In this document: piece after piece, positions 44,773 to 55,939 of the stretch
How the letters are laid out: each line of letters opens with the position of its first letter
Numbering within the stretch: position 1 is the first letter of the stretch
From: Euglena gracilis
Lineage: Eukaryota > Euglenida > Euglenophyceae > Euglenales
Direction of reading: 5' to 3'
Length of the DNA: 64,000 nt
Assembly: GCA_039621445.1 (NCBI GenBank)
Contig: CP154956.1
Location: 37,350,553 to 37,414,552, forward strand
The notes under the pieces: generated by a model
The model's database searches: none
Told to the model about the DNA's origin: nothing
What the model saw: only the letters and a program-made list of their open reading frames with translations
Translations under genes and position numbers: made by a program

Positions 44773-44935
44773 GACGTGGACCGGGCCATTATGTATTACC
44801 TCGTCACGCGCGACGGCTCCCCCCGGGGCCTGGGGAAAAGCTTGACGATGCTGTTCCTCGCAGATGTCGACGCAGAGGGGAGAGCCGCCGTCGCACGCAC
44901 TGCAACACTGGAAGCAACCTCCAACAATGGGAGCA
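44773..44935 (+). CDS. GNAT-like acetyltransferase, exon 2
   Basis: The frame reads DVDRAIMYYLVTRDGSPRGL, then GKSLTMLFLADVDAEGRAAV and ARTATLEATSNN. It contains two hydrophobic strands. It could join exon 1 as HNPIE-DVDRAI. The short intron between contains CAG and CTG but not at exact +4/-8 positions for that join. Confidence 0.6.
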
Positions 44936-45039
44936 GTAGGGCAAATCTCTCCGAGGTTTCTTTTTCACTTGGAAGACCCCCGGGGGGGAGGGGGGTGGGT
45001 GGGCAGGTCTGGGGCTGGACCCCCCGGGGGGGGTCCCGC

Positions 45040-45424
45040 GTACATGGTTTTGTCCCCCCACCCCCCCCCCTCCTGGCCCGCAGGGGGGGTCCGGACCCCC
45101 CCCACCTGCCAGGGGGGTCCGGACCGACCCTCGGGGGGGTTCCCGGGACCCCCCCAAAAGGGTCAATTTTTTCCTCCGGCGCTTTGCGCCGAAAATTTTT
45201 TGCATTTTTGGCACATTGTTGCCCAAAAAGTGCCCAAAATGGCACTTTTGGTCGTTTTGGGGGGTCAAAAATTTTCGGCCCGGCGCTTTGCGCCGGGCCG
45301 AAATCCGGCCACCCTGACCGCGCACCTGTTTAGGTGGGGGGGTGTCCCCCCCACCCCCCCCCCCTCCTGGCCCGCAGGGGGGGTCCGGACCACCCCCCCC
45401 CACCTGTCCTTATATCGAACCCTG
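45040..45424. mobile_element. Family-3 element, left end lost
   Basis: The right end TCCTTATATCGAACCCTG and the interior (GTACATGGT, then GGCGCTTTGCGCCGGGCC hairpin) match the complete copy at 55188-55600. The left terminal repeat is missing: GGTCCCGC is followed directly by GTACATGG, and GTCCCGCA follows the right end, so the duplication may still be visible. Confidence 0.75.
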
Positions 45425-45429
45425 GTCCC

Positions 45430-45482
45430 GCACCAGCGTCCTGGGTATGGGTTTCGTCTCGAAGCACGGAAAATATTTTGGC
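45430..45482 (+). CDS. GNAT-like acetyltransferase, possible exon 3
   Basis: Starting five bases after the CTG of the family-3 element, the frame reads TSVLGMGFVSKHGKYF. This could be the strand and helix start around the acetyl-CoA loop, but the usual Q/R-x-x-G-x-G/A pattern is not complete. Confidence 0.4.
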
Positions 45483-45599
45483 ATATTCCCTTGGACGGCT
45501 TGGATTTTTTGGGGGGAGGATCCCGTGCCGGGCTGGGTGGGGGGGTGACCTCCCCTCCCCCCGAGGGGGGGGGGCTTAAAAAAAAGCCTGCTGACCCCT

Positions 45600-45979
45600 G
45601 CAGCAACCCGTTTGCCCATTTCTGGCAGTGGGTGGGGCGTGCCGCCATCCTCAACCTGGGGGTGGACACCCCGGCGTCGTTCTACGAGCAGTTTGGGTTC
45701 CACTTCGTGCGGGGCACGTACAGCCGGAAGCGGATGCTAAGGCCCACAGTGGCCCCCGGGGCCAAGGCGAAGACGAAGAAGGCCCCGGCGGTGGGCGGCC
45801 TGGAGGCGGCGAAGGCGAAGGCGGCCAAAAAGGCGGCGGGCAGGGGTGGCGGCGCAGCGGGGAAGGTGACGGTCCCTCCCGTGGCCCCGGCCAGGCACCC
45901 ACATGACCCGCAGCCATCCCTGAGAAAGCCATGCGAGTTTTTTGTCTTAATGGAGCTATTTAGAGCCTTTGAGACGTAA
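45600..45979 (+). CDS. GNAT-like acetyltransferase, last exon with Lys/Ala tail
   Basis: The frame reads NPFAHFWQWVGRAAILNLGV, then DTPASFYEQFGFHFVRGTY and SRKRMLRPTVAPGAKAKTKK. The N-x-x-x-x-x-FYEQFGF pattern is typical of the C-terminal GNAT motif. After that comes a tail rich in Lys and Ala (GLEAAKAKAAKKAAGRGG), resembling a linker-histone-like basic tail, so nuclear or nucleic-acid binding is possible. TAA is at 45977-45979; the last 25 codons are less GC3-rich and may be beyond the real end. Confidence 0.7.
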
Positions 45980-46795
45980 TTGCAGTGAGCCATGCTCCGC
46001 GTTTCTGATGAATTTGCTTCAGAAGCTGGAGAAGAAAACGTGCTGGGCAAATTTTCCTACTTGCCTTGTTTCTCTTTAATGATGTCAAAGTTGGTCAGGG
46101 TTGGGCTGAGGAAATTGTCCTCCTGGGTTACCATTTGAGCCATATGCTATCTCAGTATCTGGCATGATTATTTGACCCTGTTTTTTTGAGTTCAGAAATT
46201 TTGATCCAACTGACACCCTCTTGGAATTCAACTGGATTCCCAACATGGTAACCCGGTTATTCGCAGGAAAGAGCCACAAGGAGAGAGCCAGAGGTGCTTG
46301 CCCCCAACTCCACCACCACCACCCATAGCCACCCGCTCACTCCCAGCGAGCTGTCTCTCTTCTGGGCGTGGGGGGGGGGCGGACATCTGCTCGAGGTTTC
46401 AGTGGATCTCCCCCGGGTGGGGTGCTTCTGCAGCCAGCCTCGATTTTGGCACAACCCAGCTGCAGCAGTCCCCCCCCCCTCAAACCCCCCCGGTGGGGTA
46501 CTACAACCCAGGTGGCGAGCCCTTTTTTTCTGGGTCCAGCCGAAGTTTTTTCAGAGTACAAAACTGTTTGGAACAAAGTGGACAAAACTTTGTCAGAAAT
46601 GGTATTTTTTGAGCTTTGTTTTGAGTTTTACCTGCTGGCCGCATGTTGTGGGCTATGCTCATCTTTTCAAACTGGTTTTTGTTGGTCTTTTTTTTGCAGT
46701 TGCCTTATTTATGCTTCTGTTGCCCAAACTCAGAAGGGGCTGCTTCCAGTCCCCTTGGGGGGGGGGCTTGCGGGCCAGGGGGGGGGTTACCGTAG
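45980..46795. other. Intergenic or intronic DNA, no product recognised
   Basis: A short Thr/His/Pro-rich frame at 46294-46370 follows an AG but has no known motif. Confidence 0.45.
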
Positions 46796-46799
46796 GAGG

Positions 46800-47860
46800 A
46801 GGCTCGAGGTCGAACGTTCGAGCTTGAGCCTCTTGAAACGTTTTTAAGATCCCTTCAGTGGGGAGCTTAAACAGCCTTCTCGAACGAGCTCAAACGACAT
46901 TTGAGGAGCTTTCGAGCCTTCTTGAATGACCTCAAACGACATTTGAGGAGGCTTTCGAGCCTCCTCGAACAAGCTCGAACTACATTCAAGGAGGCTCAAA
47001 AAACTCCTCGAATGTCGTTTGAGGTCATTCGAGGAGGCTCTCGAGCCTCCTCGATTTGAACGTGCTTGAATGTCTTCAAGCACGTTGAGGGGGCTAGAGA
47101 GCCTCGTCCAACGTACATGCATGGGGCATATTTGGGACCCTCTGCAAAAATTGCTTACAAAAAAATTGCTTACAAGGAGGACTTGCACACACAGGGCATA
47201 TGCAAAACAACAATGATTTTGTTTCTTCGGGGCCCTCCAAACAGTTGCGTACAAAAAGGCATCGGCAACAAAAGGGGTTTGAAATTTGATGAAAAATGTA
47301 TATTTCAGTTTTATGGTCGAACGTACCCCCCCCCCAAATTAGACACCAGGTCTTCTTTTTGGGTTGTTCCTGAAAATTCCATGGGGGGTGGGGTCTCCTT
47401 TTTGGTTTTCTTGGAAAATTCGACTGAAAAAACCTTCCCACCTGAAGGTCCAAATAGGTCCGAAAAAAGCGATTTTTGGCAATGAGCAAAAAAAACATGC
47501 CAATTTTAACACTTGCAACACGGGCAAAATTGAAAAATGTCAAAAAAAATACCTATTTTGGGATCATTTTCACAGTTTGGGGGGGGGTCCACTTTTTGGA
47601 CTTTTGCTGAAAATAGGCAGGGGGTCTTATTTTGGGGGGGGGTCTTATTTTTGGGGCGGTTCATGTTCGAGGCGGTTCGAGGAGGCTCTCTCGAACCTCG
47701 TCGAACGACATTCGACAAGGCTCTCGAGCCTTCCAAAACGACCTCGACGACATTCAAGGAGACTTTCAAGCCTCCTCGAACGAGCTCGAACGATTCAAGG
47801 AGGCTTTCGAGCCTCATTGAATGACCTCAAATGACGATTCGAGGAGGCTTGAGGATCCTG
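46800..47860. repeat. Two blocks of TCGA-rich degenerate repeats
   Basis: 46800-47100 and 47660-47860 consist of degenerate 20-40 base units such as GAGGAGGCTTTCGAGCCTCC, with TCGAACGAGCTCGAACGACA between. The units are partly palindromic, so many hairpins are possible. 47100-47660 between them is different, non-coding DNA. Confidence 0.75.
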
Positions 47861-47972
47861 CCTGCCGGCCAGCCCAAACATCCAGCCTTTGCCCAGCAAG
47901 CCTTTCTTGGCATATGCATATGCTGGAAGGAGATGTGAGACCCACCAGACTGCTCCCTGTTGTTGTCCACAG

Positions 47973-48101
47973 GAGGTGCTCATTTCCCTCTCCCCTCGGC
48001 CTGCGTGTCAGGGTGCCTCCTTGTGCAAACACTGCCTGTCAATTCCTGATCCCTGGAAGGATCCGTTGAAGTCTGATGGAAAACCCACATTTGAAATGTA
48101 A
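47973..48101 (+). CDS. Possible terminal exon of an unidentified gene
   Basis: A good acceptor (TGTTGTTGTCCACAG) precedes a frame reading ACQGASLCKHCLSIPDPWKD and PLKSDGKPTFEM, then TAA at 48099-48101. The Cys/His arrangement CKHC is isolated. Upstream exons are not recognised. Confidence 0.4.
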   Translation, partial: EVLISLSPRPACQGASLCKHCLSIPDPWKDPLKSDGKPTFEM

Positions 48102-48564
48102 AGTATATTAAGAGTTGGTCATCCATTTAGTAGGGTAGGTGCAGTTGCAGCCTTTTTTTTCCTTCCTTGGCCCACCCCACCCTGGGAACCTCCCACTCCT
48201 GTGAGGTTGTCACGCCCCTTGGGAGAGTCCACCAGGGCGGTCTGTATATGACGGGTTTTTTTTAACTGTGAGGGATTTTTGACTGAGTGCAGCCCCCCTT
48301 GGGGATTGTCTCAAAGACGGTGCGCAAAGACATTTTCTTCGTGTTGTGTTGTGTGTTTTGTGCTGGGAAGTTTTTGATTTTAAAAAAATCTGCACTTTGT
48401 CTCTCTTTATCCCTGAGACGAAACTTTTTGTCAAGTTTTGTTATTTTTGTATTTTTGGCAATAAAATTGGCTATTGTTTCGAATCTTCCGAAAATGTAAA
48501 AAATATATGTGAGCTTGGCCAAAGGGGGAAGGTGGTGTTATTGGGGAGGGCACAGTCGGCTCCC

Positions 48565-48796
48565 GGTCCTCCTCCCCCGCTCGCCCCACCCGAACCTCAG
48601 CTGGTGTTTGGCCCCGGCCCGGCGCCGGCGGGGCGGCCGCCAGCTGCCCCGCGTCCGCGGCGGCCGGTGTGCCCCGGCGTGCGGCCTCCGCCGCCACCCC
48701 TCGGTCACGGCCGTGCCCCGCCGCCGGAAACGCCCGGCTCCTCCCGACGTGTGGTGGGTGGGTGGCCCGCCGCCGAAGAAGCGTCGGCACGCGTGA
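48565..48796 (+). CDS. GC-rich exon of an unidentified gene
   Basis: Extremely GC-rich and open in all three forward frames, so the frame is uncertain. One frame ends RRRKRPAPPDVWWVGGPPPK, then KRRHA and a TGA stop: basic clusters like a nuclear localisation signal. Another stays open as a Pro/Ala/Gly-rich sequence to 48864. The GC content matches real exons here. Confidence 0.4.
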
Positions 48797-50170
48797 TGGG
48801 GGGCGTGCCCTCTGGTATCCCGCTCCGGTGTCCCGGCGTTGCTGGGGTAAGCCGTTGGTGCTGAACAAAGGCTGCGGCGCTGTGGTGGGCCTCGGTGAAA
48901 CTGGGTTGAAAACTGGCTGCCCGGCTCATGTTTTCAGTCAGGAAGTTGATTTTTGGCACATTTTGGTTTTTTGGGGGCCCTTGCGGTTTTGATTTTCCCT
49001 GGTCTGGTGCGACCCTCAACTTAGGTCCAGTTCAGATCTCCACCCTGGGGTTTAGTTGCTGAAGTCAGAAAAAAATCTTTTTTTTTGACGTTTTTCACAG
49101 AATTTAGCATGTTGCAAGAACTTGGCATGAATTGCCAAAATGTGATGTGTGTGTCCTTGTTTTTATTTTCTGGGGAGCATTCTTTAGAAAACAACCGGTA
49201 AGATTTGACTCACAAAATGTTTGCATTGTCTACGCCTGAGAAGTTGCCACCCAGGCCCTCACTTGCTGACTTGTGGTGCTGGGATGTTGCCACCTGGGTT
49301 GGCTTGAATTCGCTGACATATCAGGTGACAACTTCGGGGCAACTAACCCCCATTTAAGTGCACACGTGCACATCATTGGATCGTAGTTTCGGACCCTCAG
49401 AGGTGTGACACTTGTTTGGGCACTTGCCTGAAAACAATTCATCGTAAAATGGCTCTTGGGGGGGGGGCTGCGCACTTGTTAAGACATTTTCGGACCCTTA
49501 AATGGGAGGATTTCCCCTCAGGAAGTCTGCAATGGGATTTATCTTTTCTCTTTGTTCCCCTGATATCGAATGACACTTTTTTGAAGAATTTTATCCCTCA
49601 CAAACAATTTTCCTTTGGAAACTTCTTTCATAGAATGAGGCTTTTTGGGTGTCTGCTTTTTTGGATTTTTGTTGAAAATTTTCCCCTGAAAAAAGGCCTT
49701 CCTGCGGCAGGGTCCAAAAATAGGTCCCCCAAAAGAGTGATTTTTGGCAGTGAGCAAGAATTGACTCAAAACATGCCAATATTAAGGGAACGAAGAAGAC
49801 AAATTCTCTCAGCAGGTGATTATGGGAATCACGTTGAGGCTCTGAATTCGGAAAGGTTTCGAAGCATCTTTCCGAAAATTTCCAAAAACTGACGCATTGA
49901 ATTTTTCTGCACTCCACAGAATCATCTGTGCCGCATTTTTTCCGTTGTTGGTGTCGCATCCGTTCATATGAGGGGAATGTTCCTGGTTTTGGGCTCTTCC
50001 CCACCCCAGTGCCTGGATGCTGAAATTAGTCATTCCGTGCTATATTGCCTCTTCCTTCCCCCTTCGGCACATACGTCCACACTCCACCCCTCCCCGGGTC
50101 CCCGGGTCCCTGTGATGCCCATGCGCTCCCAGCAGTGACCCTGAGCCTTTTTCTGCTGCTTCACGCGCAG

Positions 50171-50260
50171 TGGAAGAACTCCTGGGACTCGTGGAAGAAC
50201 ACACGTTTAGCCTTAGGCATCATCCTGCAGAGGCACCAACAAGGCAAAATCTTTTGAGGT
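50171..50260 (+). CDS. Possible exon of an unidentified gene
   Basis: The acceptor TTCACGCGCAG precedes DNA open in two frames: WKNSWDSWKNTRLALGIIL (to a stop at 50258) or VEELLGLVEEHTFSLRHH. The frame cannot be decided. Confidence 0.3.
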
Positions 50261-50429
50261 TGGGGTTGCACTTCTCGTGAGTCCAACTGCAAAGCTATGC
50301 TGAAGAGATCAGTTGCACCGGGGGGACAACCAACCAAAGCCCGTTTGCACGTTCCAAGGTGCAGTTTTGCATTTTGGGATGGACCCAGAAGGACTTCCCC
50401 CCCCCCACTGCCCCAACCTTGCTGTGGTG

Positions 50430-50548
50430 CCTGGCCCCGGCTCTCTGCCCTCCTCGCATGCCGGAGGACTGCGGAGATGTGCGTGTTTCCATGCACGTCT
50501 GCGCCACGCCACCCTGGGGGCCCTCATCGTTCGATGCCCTGCACGCTG
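50430..50548 (+). CDS. Possible exon of an unidentified gene
   Basis: The GC3-rich frame reads AGGLRRCACFHARLRHATLG, then ALIVRCPARCDQ. No known motif; Cys- and Arg-rich. It ends before a T-run. Confidence 0.3.
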
Positions 50549-50856
50549 TGACCAGTTTTTTTTTGGATTGATTGTTTGGTCGGCTGGCTGGGGTGGAGAC
50601 CTCCCGCCCCCCGGCCTGCCCTGTCGAAAACTTTGTGGTTTTCACCTGGCGCCAAAGAGGCTGCGAGGACTTTTAGACTTCAGGGTTTGTTGCTGACTGA
50701 CTGGAATGTTTCTTTTTTTGAGGAGGGATTTGTTTCTGAGAGGAAAGTGACCCCAAAGGTCAAAAAAGAAGAACAGCCTGCATGGCACCTTCCATGAATG
50801 CAATGCAGCAGGGGGAAAGCTGTAGGTTTTGTGAGTGCACATTCTGCAGGTATGTG

Positions 50857-51164
50857 CAGGACGGTCCATAAGGGACGGGAAGTTTTTTTTTTTTTTCGTT
50901 AAGGACCGCCCCTTAAGGACCGCCCCCCCGACCAAGGATCGACCGGGACTTGAACGGGGGTCGAAAACCAAAAAGTCGAAAAACGCATTTTTTGACGCTA
51001 TGGGCGGATGGGCGATGTTCCAAAAGTGCCAGGAATCACTTTTTTTCCCGAAGTCGACCCGTTTCGGGCAAAATACGGCCACTTTTCGGTCATGGATTTT
51101 CAAAAAAATTTCTCGGCTGTGCCGGGACGGGATTTTTTTTTTTTTTTGCTTAAGGACCGCCCTG
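50857..51164. mobile_element. Family-1 TIR element (308 bp), duplication GGTATGTG
   Basis: Left end CAGGACGGTCCATAAG and right end CTTAAGGACCGCCCTG are flanked by GGTATGTG at 50849-50856 and 51165-51172. The predicted nonconventional intron is 50854-51169. The insertion falls right after an acceptor-like ATTCTGCAG, at the start of an exon. Confidence 0.93.
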
Positions 51165-51169
51165 GGTAT

Positions 51170-51247
51170 GTGGTCCAAGTTCTTGATGAGCCGTCATCGC
51201 TGGCCACTGCTTTGTGCAAGGCATCGAATGCCCTGCTTGTTTATTAA
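51170..51247 (+). CDS. Terminal exon of an unidentified gene
   Basis: After removal of the element the frame reads YVVQVLDEPSSLATALCKAS, then NALLVY and TAA at 51245-51247. No domain is recognised. The start of the exon is the CAG at 50846-50848 or earlier. Confidence 0.5.
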   Translation: MVQVLDEPSSLATALCKASNALLVY

Positions 51248-51630
51248 ATGCCTGCTCATATAGCCATGGACTCCGTGGTCAATGAAGCTCCCAGGGTCTC
51301 CCCACAAACCGTGGGGGCGTGGCCTGACCTCCGTTGAGAACTACCCTCCGACCCCCCACCATCCCCCACCACGAATCACACTGTATCGATGCCACATGGC
51401 GTGACTGCCTCAACCCAACCTGTGAGCGACACTGCAGCAGAATATCACAAGGTACCGCCCGCCCCTTGACGATTGATATATGACTTACCTATGGCAGTGT
51501 TCATTCGCCCTTAGCTTCATTGCTCAGAAATGTTGCGTGGTGGAACAGTTTCTCTCACCATGCCCCACGTCAGGAGGCTTGCTTTCTATCCTGGTATCCT
51601 GATCAGTTTGCTGAAGAGTTTCCAATAACC

Positions 51631-51855
51631 CCCCCCCCCTCAAATAACCTGGCGGGGTCCTCCCTCCTGGCGGGGGCCGAATAACTTGGCGGGGGGAGGG
51701 GCAAAAAAGACGGTTCCAGTAACTTGGCACCCTCCTTTTCGGGCAAAACTCCTTTATGGCGCTGAAAACAGGGCCCGAATATCCTGGCGGGGGGGGGGGA
51801 CAGGGCCAAAAGTTGGTTCCAATAACCTGGTACCCCGCCAGGTTATTTGGGGGGG
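51631..51855. mobile_element. Small TIR element, CTCAAATAACCTGGCGGGG ends
   Basis: CCTCAAATAACCTGGCGGGG at the left faces CCCCGCCAGGTTATTTGG at the right. The interior carries further CCTGGCGGGG and AATAACTTGGC copies. About 225 bp, no coding capacity. Target duplication not determined because both ends run into C or G runs. Confidence 0.75.
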
Positions 51856-51976
51856 TTTGCCCCCTGGGGGGGGGGGGGCTGGACCACAGCAACTCCAGGT
51901 TTGGCTAGTGGGAATTCTAGTGGACCCGGGGGGGGGGTCTGCTAGGGCGAGCTGGTGGAAATTTAATTCTAGTGAC

Positions 51977-52250
51977 CAGGGGTTTTCTCAAGCCGGAGGG
52001 GACCCTACCACTGGGGGGGGGGGGGGCTTCGGAGGCGCTTTTTGCACTTTGGCTTTTTTTGGTTGATTTGCGCATTTTCGCACATCGACCAAAAACCACT
52101 TTTAGCGCCAGCGTTGCCAGGGGTGAGAGCGAGAGGCAGCAGGATTGGACAAAATACGGGCGGTTTCTCGTTTTGGACACCAGCTCTCCAGGGAATTGCG
52201 TGTTTTTCTGCTGTTTTTTTTTTGAGATCGGAATGACATTAAAACCCCTG
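51977..52250. mobile_element. Family-2 relative with ageing ends
   Basis: It begins CAGGGGTTTTCTCAAG and ends CATTAAAACCCCTG. The flanks CTAGTGAC and GACCTATC do not match, so it is old or a composite. No exon could be identified beside it. Confidence 0.6.
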
Positions 52251-52259
52251 GACCTATCC

Positions 52260-54880
52260 CCCCCAAAGTGAAAAAATCACCAACAAAAACACCAATATCC
52301 TGGTACCGCCACCTCCCATTTTGTGCGATGTGGCTCTCCTCACCGGTTGTTGGCGACCATGGCTGGCTCCTCTGAAAAGGTGTCCTCCAACCAGGATGCA
52401 TATTTTTTTTGCGCTCCTCTGGGTGTGGGTTTGAATTGATTTATTTTATTTTTTAAAAAACCCCACCTCTGGGTGGTCAAGGTGGTTGGGAGGGTCCAGA
52501 CCCTAATTGTTGGGGGGGGATCTTGACCAGGCATTATTTTTAAGGCAAATTTTTTGAAAAAAATTTCAGCCATTTTATTGTTTTTTTTTTAACGGCCTTT
52601 TAAGGTGCCATTTTCCAGGCAGCCCAAGGGCAGTCCAGGCATTGAACCAACATTTTTGCGTTCGTCAAAAAGTTGGCCTTTGGCCTTTTGCACATGGCCA
52701 CCAAATTTCTCAACTTGCAAACTTGGCCCCCACAAGGTTGGCCCCGTGGCTTAGCCTTCAATCATGGCCTGGGCCAAGCTCCTGGGGGGCAGAGAGGTAT
52801 AACCCTCCCCCACTTATAACCCCCCCCCTTCAGCCGAACAAGCAAACCAGATCCTGAAACCCCTGGGGGGTTTAAAAGTGGGGGGGTTCAAGGGTCAACT
52901 TTGTTTTTTAACCTCCCCCTCTTTGTCCAACGACCGCGTCCACCGGCACCTCGACACGGCAGCAGGGTTGCCATTGCCACATGAGCAGCCAAATTAGCCA
53001 AGAAAAGTAATCGAGTTCACCATGCATCCCTCCAAACCGTCAGCCTCCACTTCTTTGTGAGTGAGGCCACTCAGTGGACCCAGACACCAAAGCAAGCAAG
53101 ACCAGGCAATCCTGATTGCCTTTCGATCACCCGTTCGGTGACAGGAGCCTTGGTGGGTGCTTTGGCCAACTTTTGGCCGAGCCCCTTCGGTGTCAGAGTC
53201 ACACAATCGCTTGGTATTCAGGGTTTGGATGCAGGCTTTGACTTAAGGCTCCAGGGGTCCACTAGCTAGCCATTTTATTAGCCACTAGAAAAAAGCCTCT
53301 ACCAACCACCCCAGCCCAGGAAACTGTTTCCAGACAAATCAGCTAGGACAGAGGTAGGTGAAGTACCCGCTGCAGCAGAGGACAGTTTCCCGGGCAGGTC
53401 TGGGTCAGAGGGAAAAAAGCTGACATTTTGCACTCCCGCCGGCAAAAAAAAATCGGAAAAGCAACATATTTGCAAATTTGTTACCAGAAGCCTGAAAAAA
53501 AAATATGAACTTTTTTCAGACCCAGGAAATTGCCGACTTTCAATGAAAAATGCAAAAACTCTAAAAAAAAATCGCAAGACAGGCCCCAATGAGGACCGGT
53601 TGGCGGGTACAGAGCGTGGAGGGCATTTTCTCGGAGAGGACAATTTCCTGGAGGACAGGTACCTAGACCCTCTTCCCTCGACAAGAAAAAAACTCAGCGC
53701 TGCACTCCGAGATGGAAACGAGGTTTTTAAAATGATTTTTTGCTGACTTTGTTCCAAAAAAAACAACTAAAAATTGCCAAAATGGGCATTTTGGCAGGTT
53801 TTCGGGGTATCAGCGCTTCGTGCCAGTCACTGGAATTTCTTTTTCACTGGCCAGCCCTACTAGCAGACCCCCTGGGGTCCACCAGGGTTCCACTTGCCAA
53901 ATTTGGACTACCTGAAGTCAACCCCCCCCCCCCAGGGGAGGGGGTGACAAAAATGACGGGAAACAAAAATGAGGGGGGGGGAAATGATGGAAAATTCCAA
54001 ATTTGGCAAAATAAACGATGGGAAAACTCAAGTTTTCACAGAAAAATTCGGACAAAAAGGCAACTTAAATCCCCCCAAAATGGTCAAATTGGTCTTTTGG
54101 GTGTCTTTTTTCTTGGTTTTTCATTTTCAAAAACCAAAATTGACCATATGCAGGGGGGGGGGGTGCGCTAAAAGGTCCCCCCAAATGTGCACCAAAACAT
54201 GTGGGAATATGTGCTGAATAGTTGGAAAAATATGCGGAAAACATGCGATTTTTCAGGAATCGGGCCATGTTTGGACACGTTCGGGTGATCCAACTGGCAA
54301 GTCATTTCAAGGTGGTCATTTAGGGCCATTCTGCCCATAACCGGCTACAATCAGCTGTTTTCGGACGATTTTCAACCATTTTGAGCCATTTTGGGGGCCA
54401 TTTTAGACCTGTTTTGACGACTTTCGGTCATTTTCGGCCATTTTCAGCACATTTTTGCAATGGAAAACATCCCAAATGGTCAAATAAATAGCTGATTTGC
54501 CAAAAAAAATTGCCAACGGTGTCCAAAAATGACCGGTAATGGCTGACAGTAGTCCAAAATGACTATAATGGCCTAAAATGGCACACAATGGCCTAGAATT
54601 GGCAAAAATGGGTAAAAAAAAAAGGTCCCAAACTGAAAGCAAATGACCCAAAATGGTTGGAAGAAATTCAAAATGGCTCCAATGAGGTGCGAAAAATAAG
54701 TGGAAAATATGTGGAAAATATGTGGGAATGGGCAAACATGCTCAATCTTTTTGTGCACGATGTTGGTCCCATGAGCATGGGAAGAATTGTGTGATCAATT
54801 TCGCTTTTTTTTCTTTTTTGCTTTTTTCTATTGATCACAATTTACCAAAAATGTTGTGCAAGATTGCAACAAACGACGGA
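52260..54880. other. Non-coding DNA with element fragments
   Basis: No gene recognised. A short inverted element-like block with ATAAC-C-run ends lies at 52798-52890. A CCTCCCC-TTTGTCCAACGACC end, related to the 594-bp element, is at 52912-52930. 54340-54700 is a degenerate run of GGCCATTTT and AAAATGGC words. Confidence 0.5.
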
Positions 54881-55125
54881 AATTTGTCAAGTTGGCCAAA
54901 TTTTGGCCAACTTTTTTTTTGGCCACTTTTGGGCACTTTGGGCCAATTTTTTGCTCACTTTTGGTCACTTTTGGCCACTTTTGGTCATTTTTTTTTTGTC
55001 CACTGTTGGCCATGTCACTGTTGGGAAAAAAAAAGACAAAAAAGATGGCCAAAAATGGCCAAAAGTGGCCAAAAATGCTTGAAGTGGCAAATAATAGCCA
55101 AAAACAGCCAAAAGAGTTCACATGT
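54881..55125. repeat. Degenerate TGGCCAAAA run
   Basis: Words TTGGCCA, GGCCACTTTTGG and TGGCCAAAAATGGCCAAAAG alternate in orientation. They are like the interior of the 594-bp element at 7649. Together with TTGTCTAACAACC (55170) and GTCGTTGGACAAGGGGGG (55682-55700) this looks like a second, larger copy of that family. Confidence 0.7.
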
Positions 55126-55187
55126 CCCCATGTGTGGTCCATTTTTCGTCCACCTGGGGTCCTCCCCCCTTGTCTAACAACCACCCC

Positions 55188-55600
55188 CAGGGTTCGATAT
55201 AAGGAGGGCGTACATGGTGTAGGTGGGGGGTGTCCCCCCCCCCCTCCTGGCCCGCAGGGGGGGGTCCGGACCACCCCCCCCCACCTGCAAGGGGGGTCCG
55301 GACCGACCCTCGGGGGCAAAAATTGACCCCCCCCAAAAAGGGTCAATTTTTTCCTCCGGCGCTTCGCGCCGAAAATTTTTTGCATTTTTGGCACATTTTT
55401 GCCCAAAAAGTGCCCAAAATGGCACTTTTGGTCGTTTTGGGGGGTCAAAAATTTTCGGCCCGGCGCTTTGCGCCGGGCCGAAAATTCGACCACCCTGACC
55501 GCGCACCTGTTTAGGACCCCCCCCCCCACGCCCCCCCCTCCTGGCCCGCAGGGGGGGGTCCGGACCACCCCCCCCCCACCTGTCCTTATATCGAACCCTG
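55188..55600. mobile_element. Family-3 TIR element (413 bp), duplication ACCACCCC
   Basis: Left end CAGGGTTCGATATAAGGA and right end TCCTTATATCGAACCCTG are perfect 18-bp inverted repeats. ACCACCCC flanks both sides (55180-55187 and 55601-55608). The interior has GGCGCTTCGCGCCG and GGCCCGGCGCTTTGCGCCGG hairpins. It is inserted inside the relative of the 594-bp element, a transposon within a transposon. No coding capacity. Confidence 0.95.
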
Positions 55601-55939
55601 ACCACCCCCCCTGGTCGGAAGTAAACATTGGCTATTTTAGCGACTGCCCCCCTTCCCACCCCGGTTGTAGACGAACACCAGTCGTTGGACAAGGGGGGGG
55701 AGGTGCCTCCCCCCCCCCCGGGCGCTTGGCCCCCCTCCTCCTTACATGCAAACTTGGCCCCCCTAAAGTTCGCTTTTGGCCTTTGGCCCATATGGCCGTC
55801 AAATTCTTGGCCCCCCTAAGGTTGGCCCCCTGGCCTTACCTTCAATCATGGCCCGGGCCAAGCGCCTGGGGGGGGGGAGGTATTTCAGCACCACCCCTTC
55901 AGGACCGACCAGCCTCAGGCAGGGAGGGGGAACGCATAT

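Noticed and set aside
44864-45979. A single long plus-strand frame of 371 codons through the acetyltransferase region
   Set aside because: The middle part translates G/C runs and a family-3 element. Only its last portion corresponds to a convincing exon.
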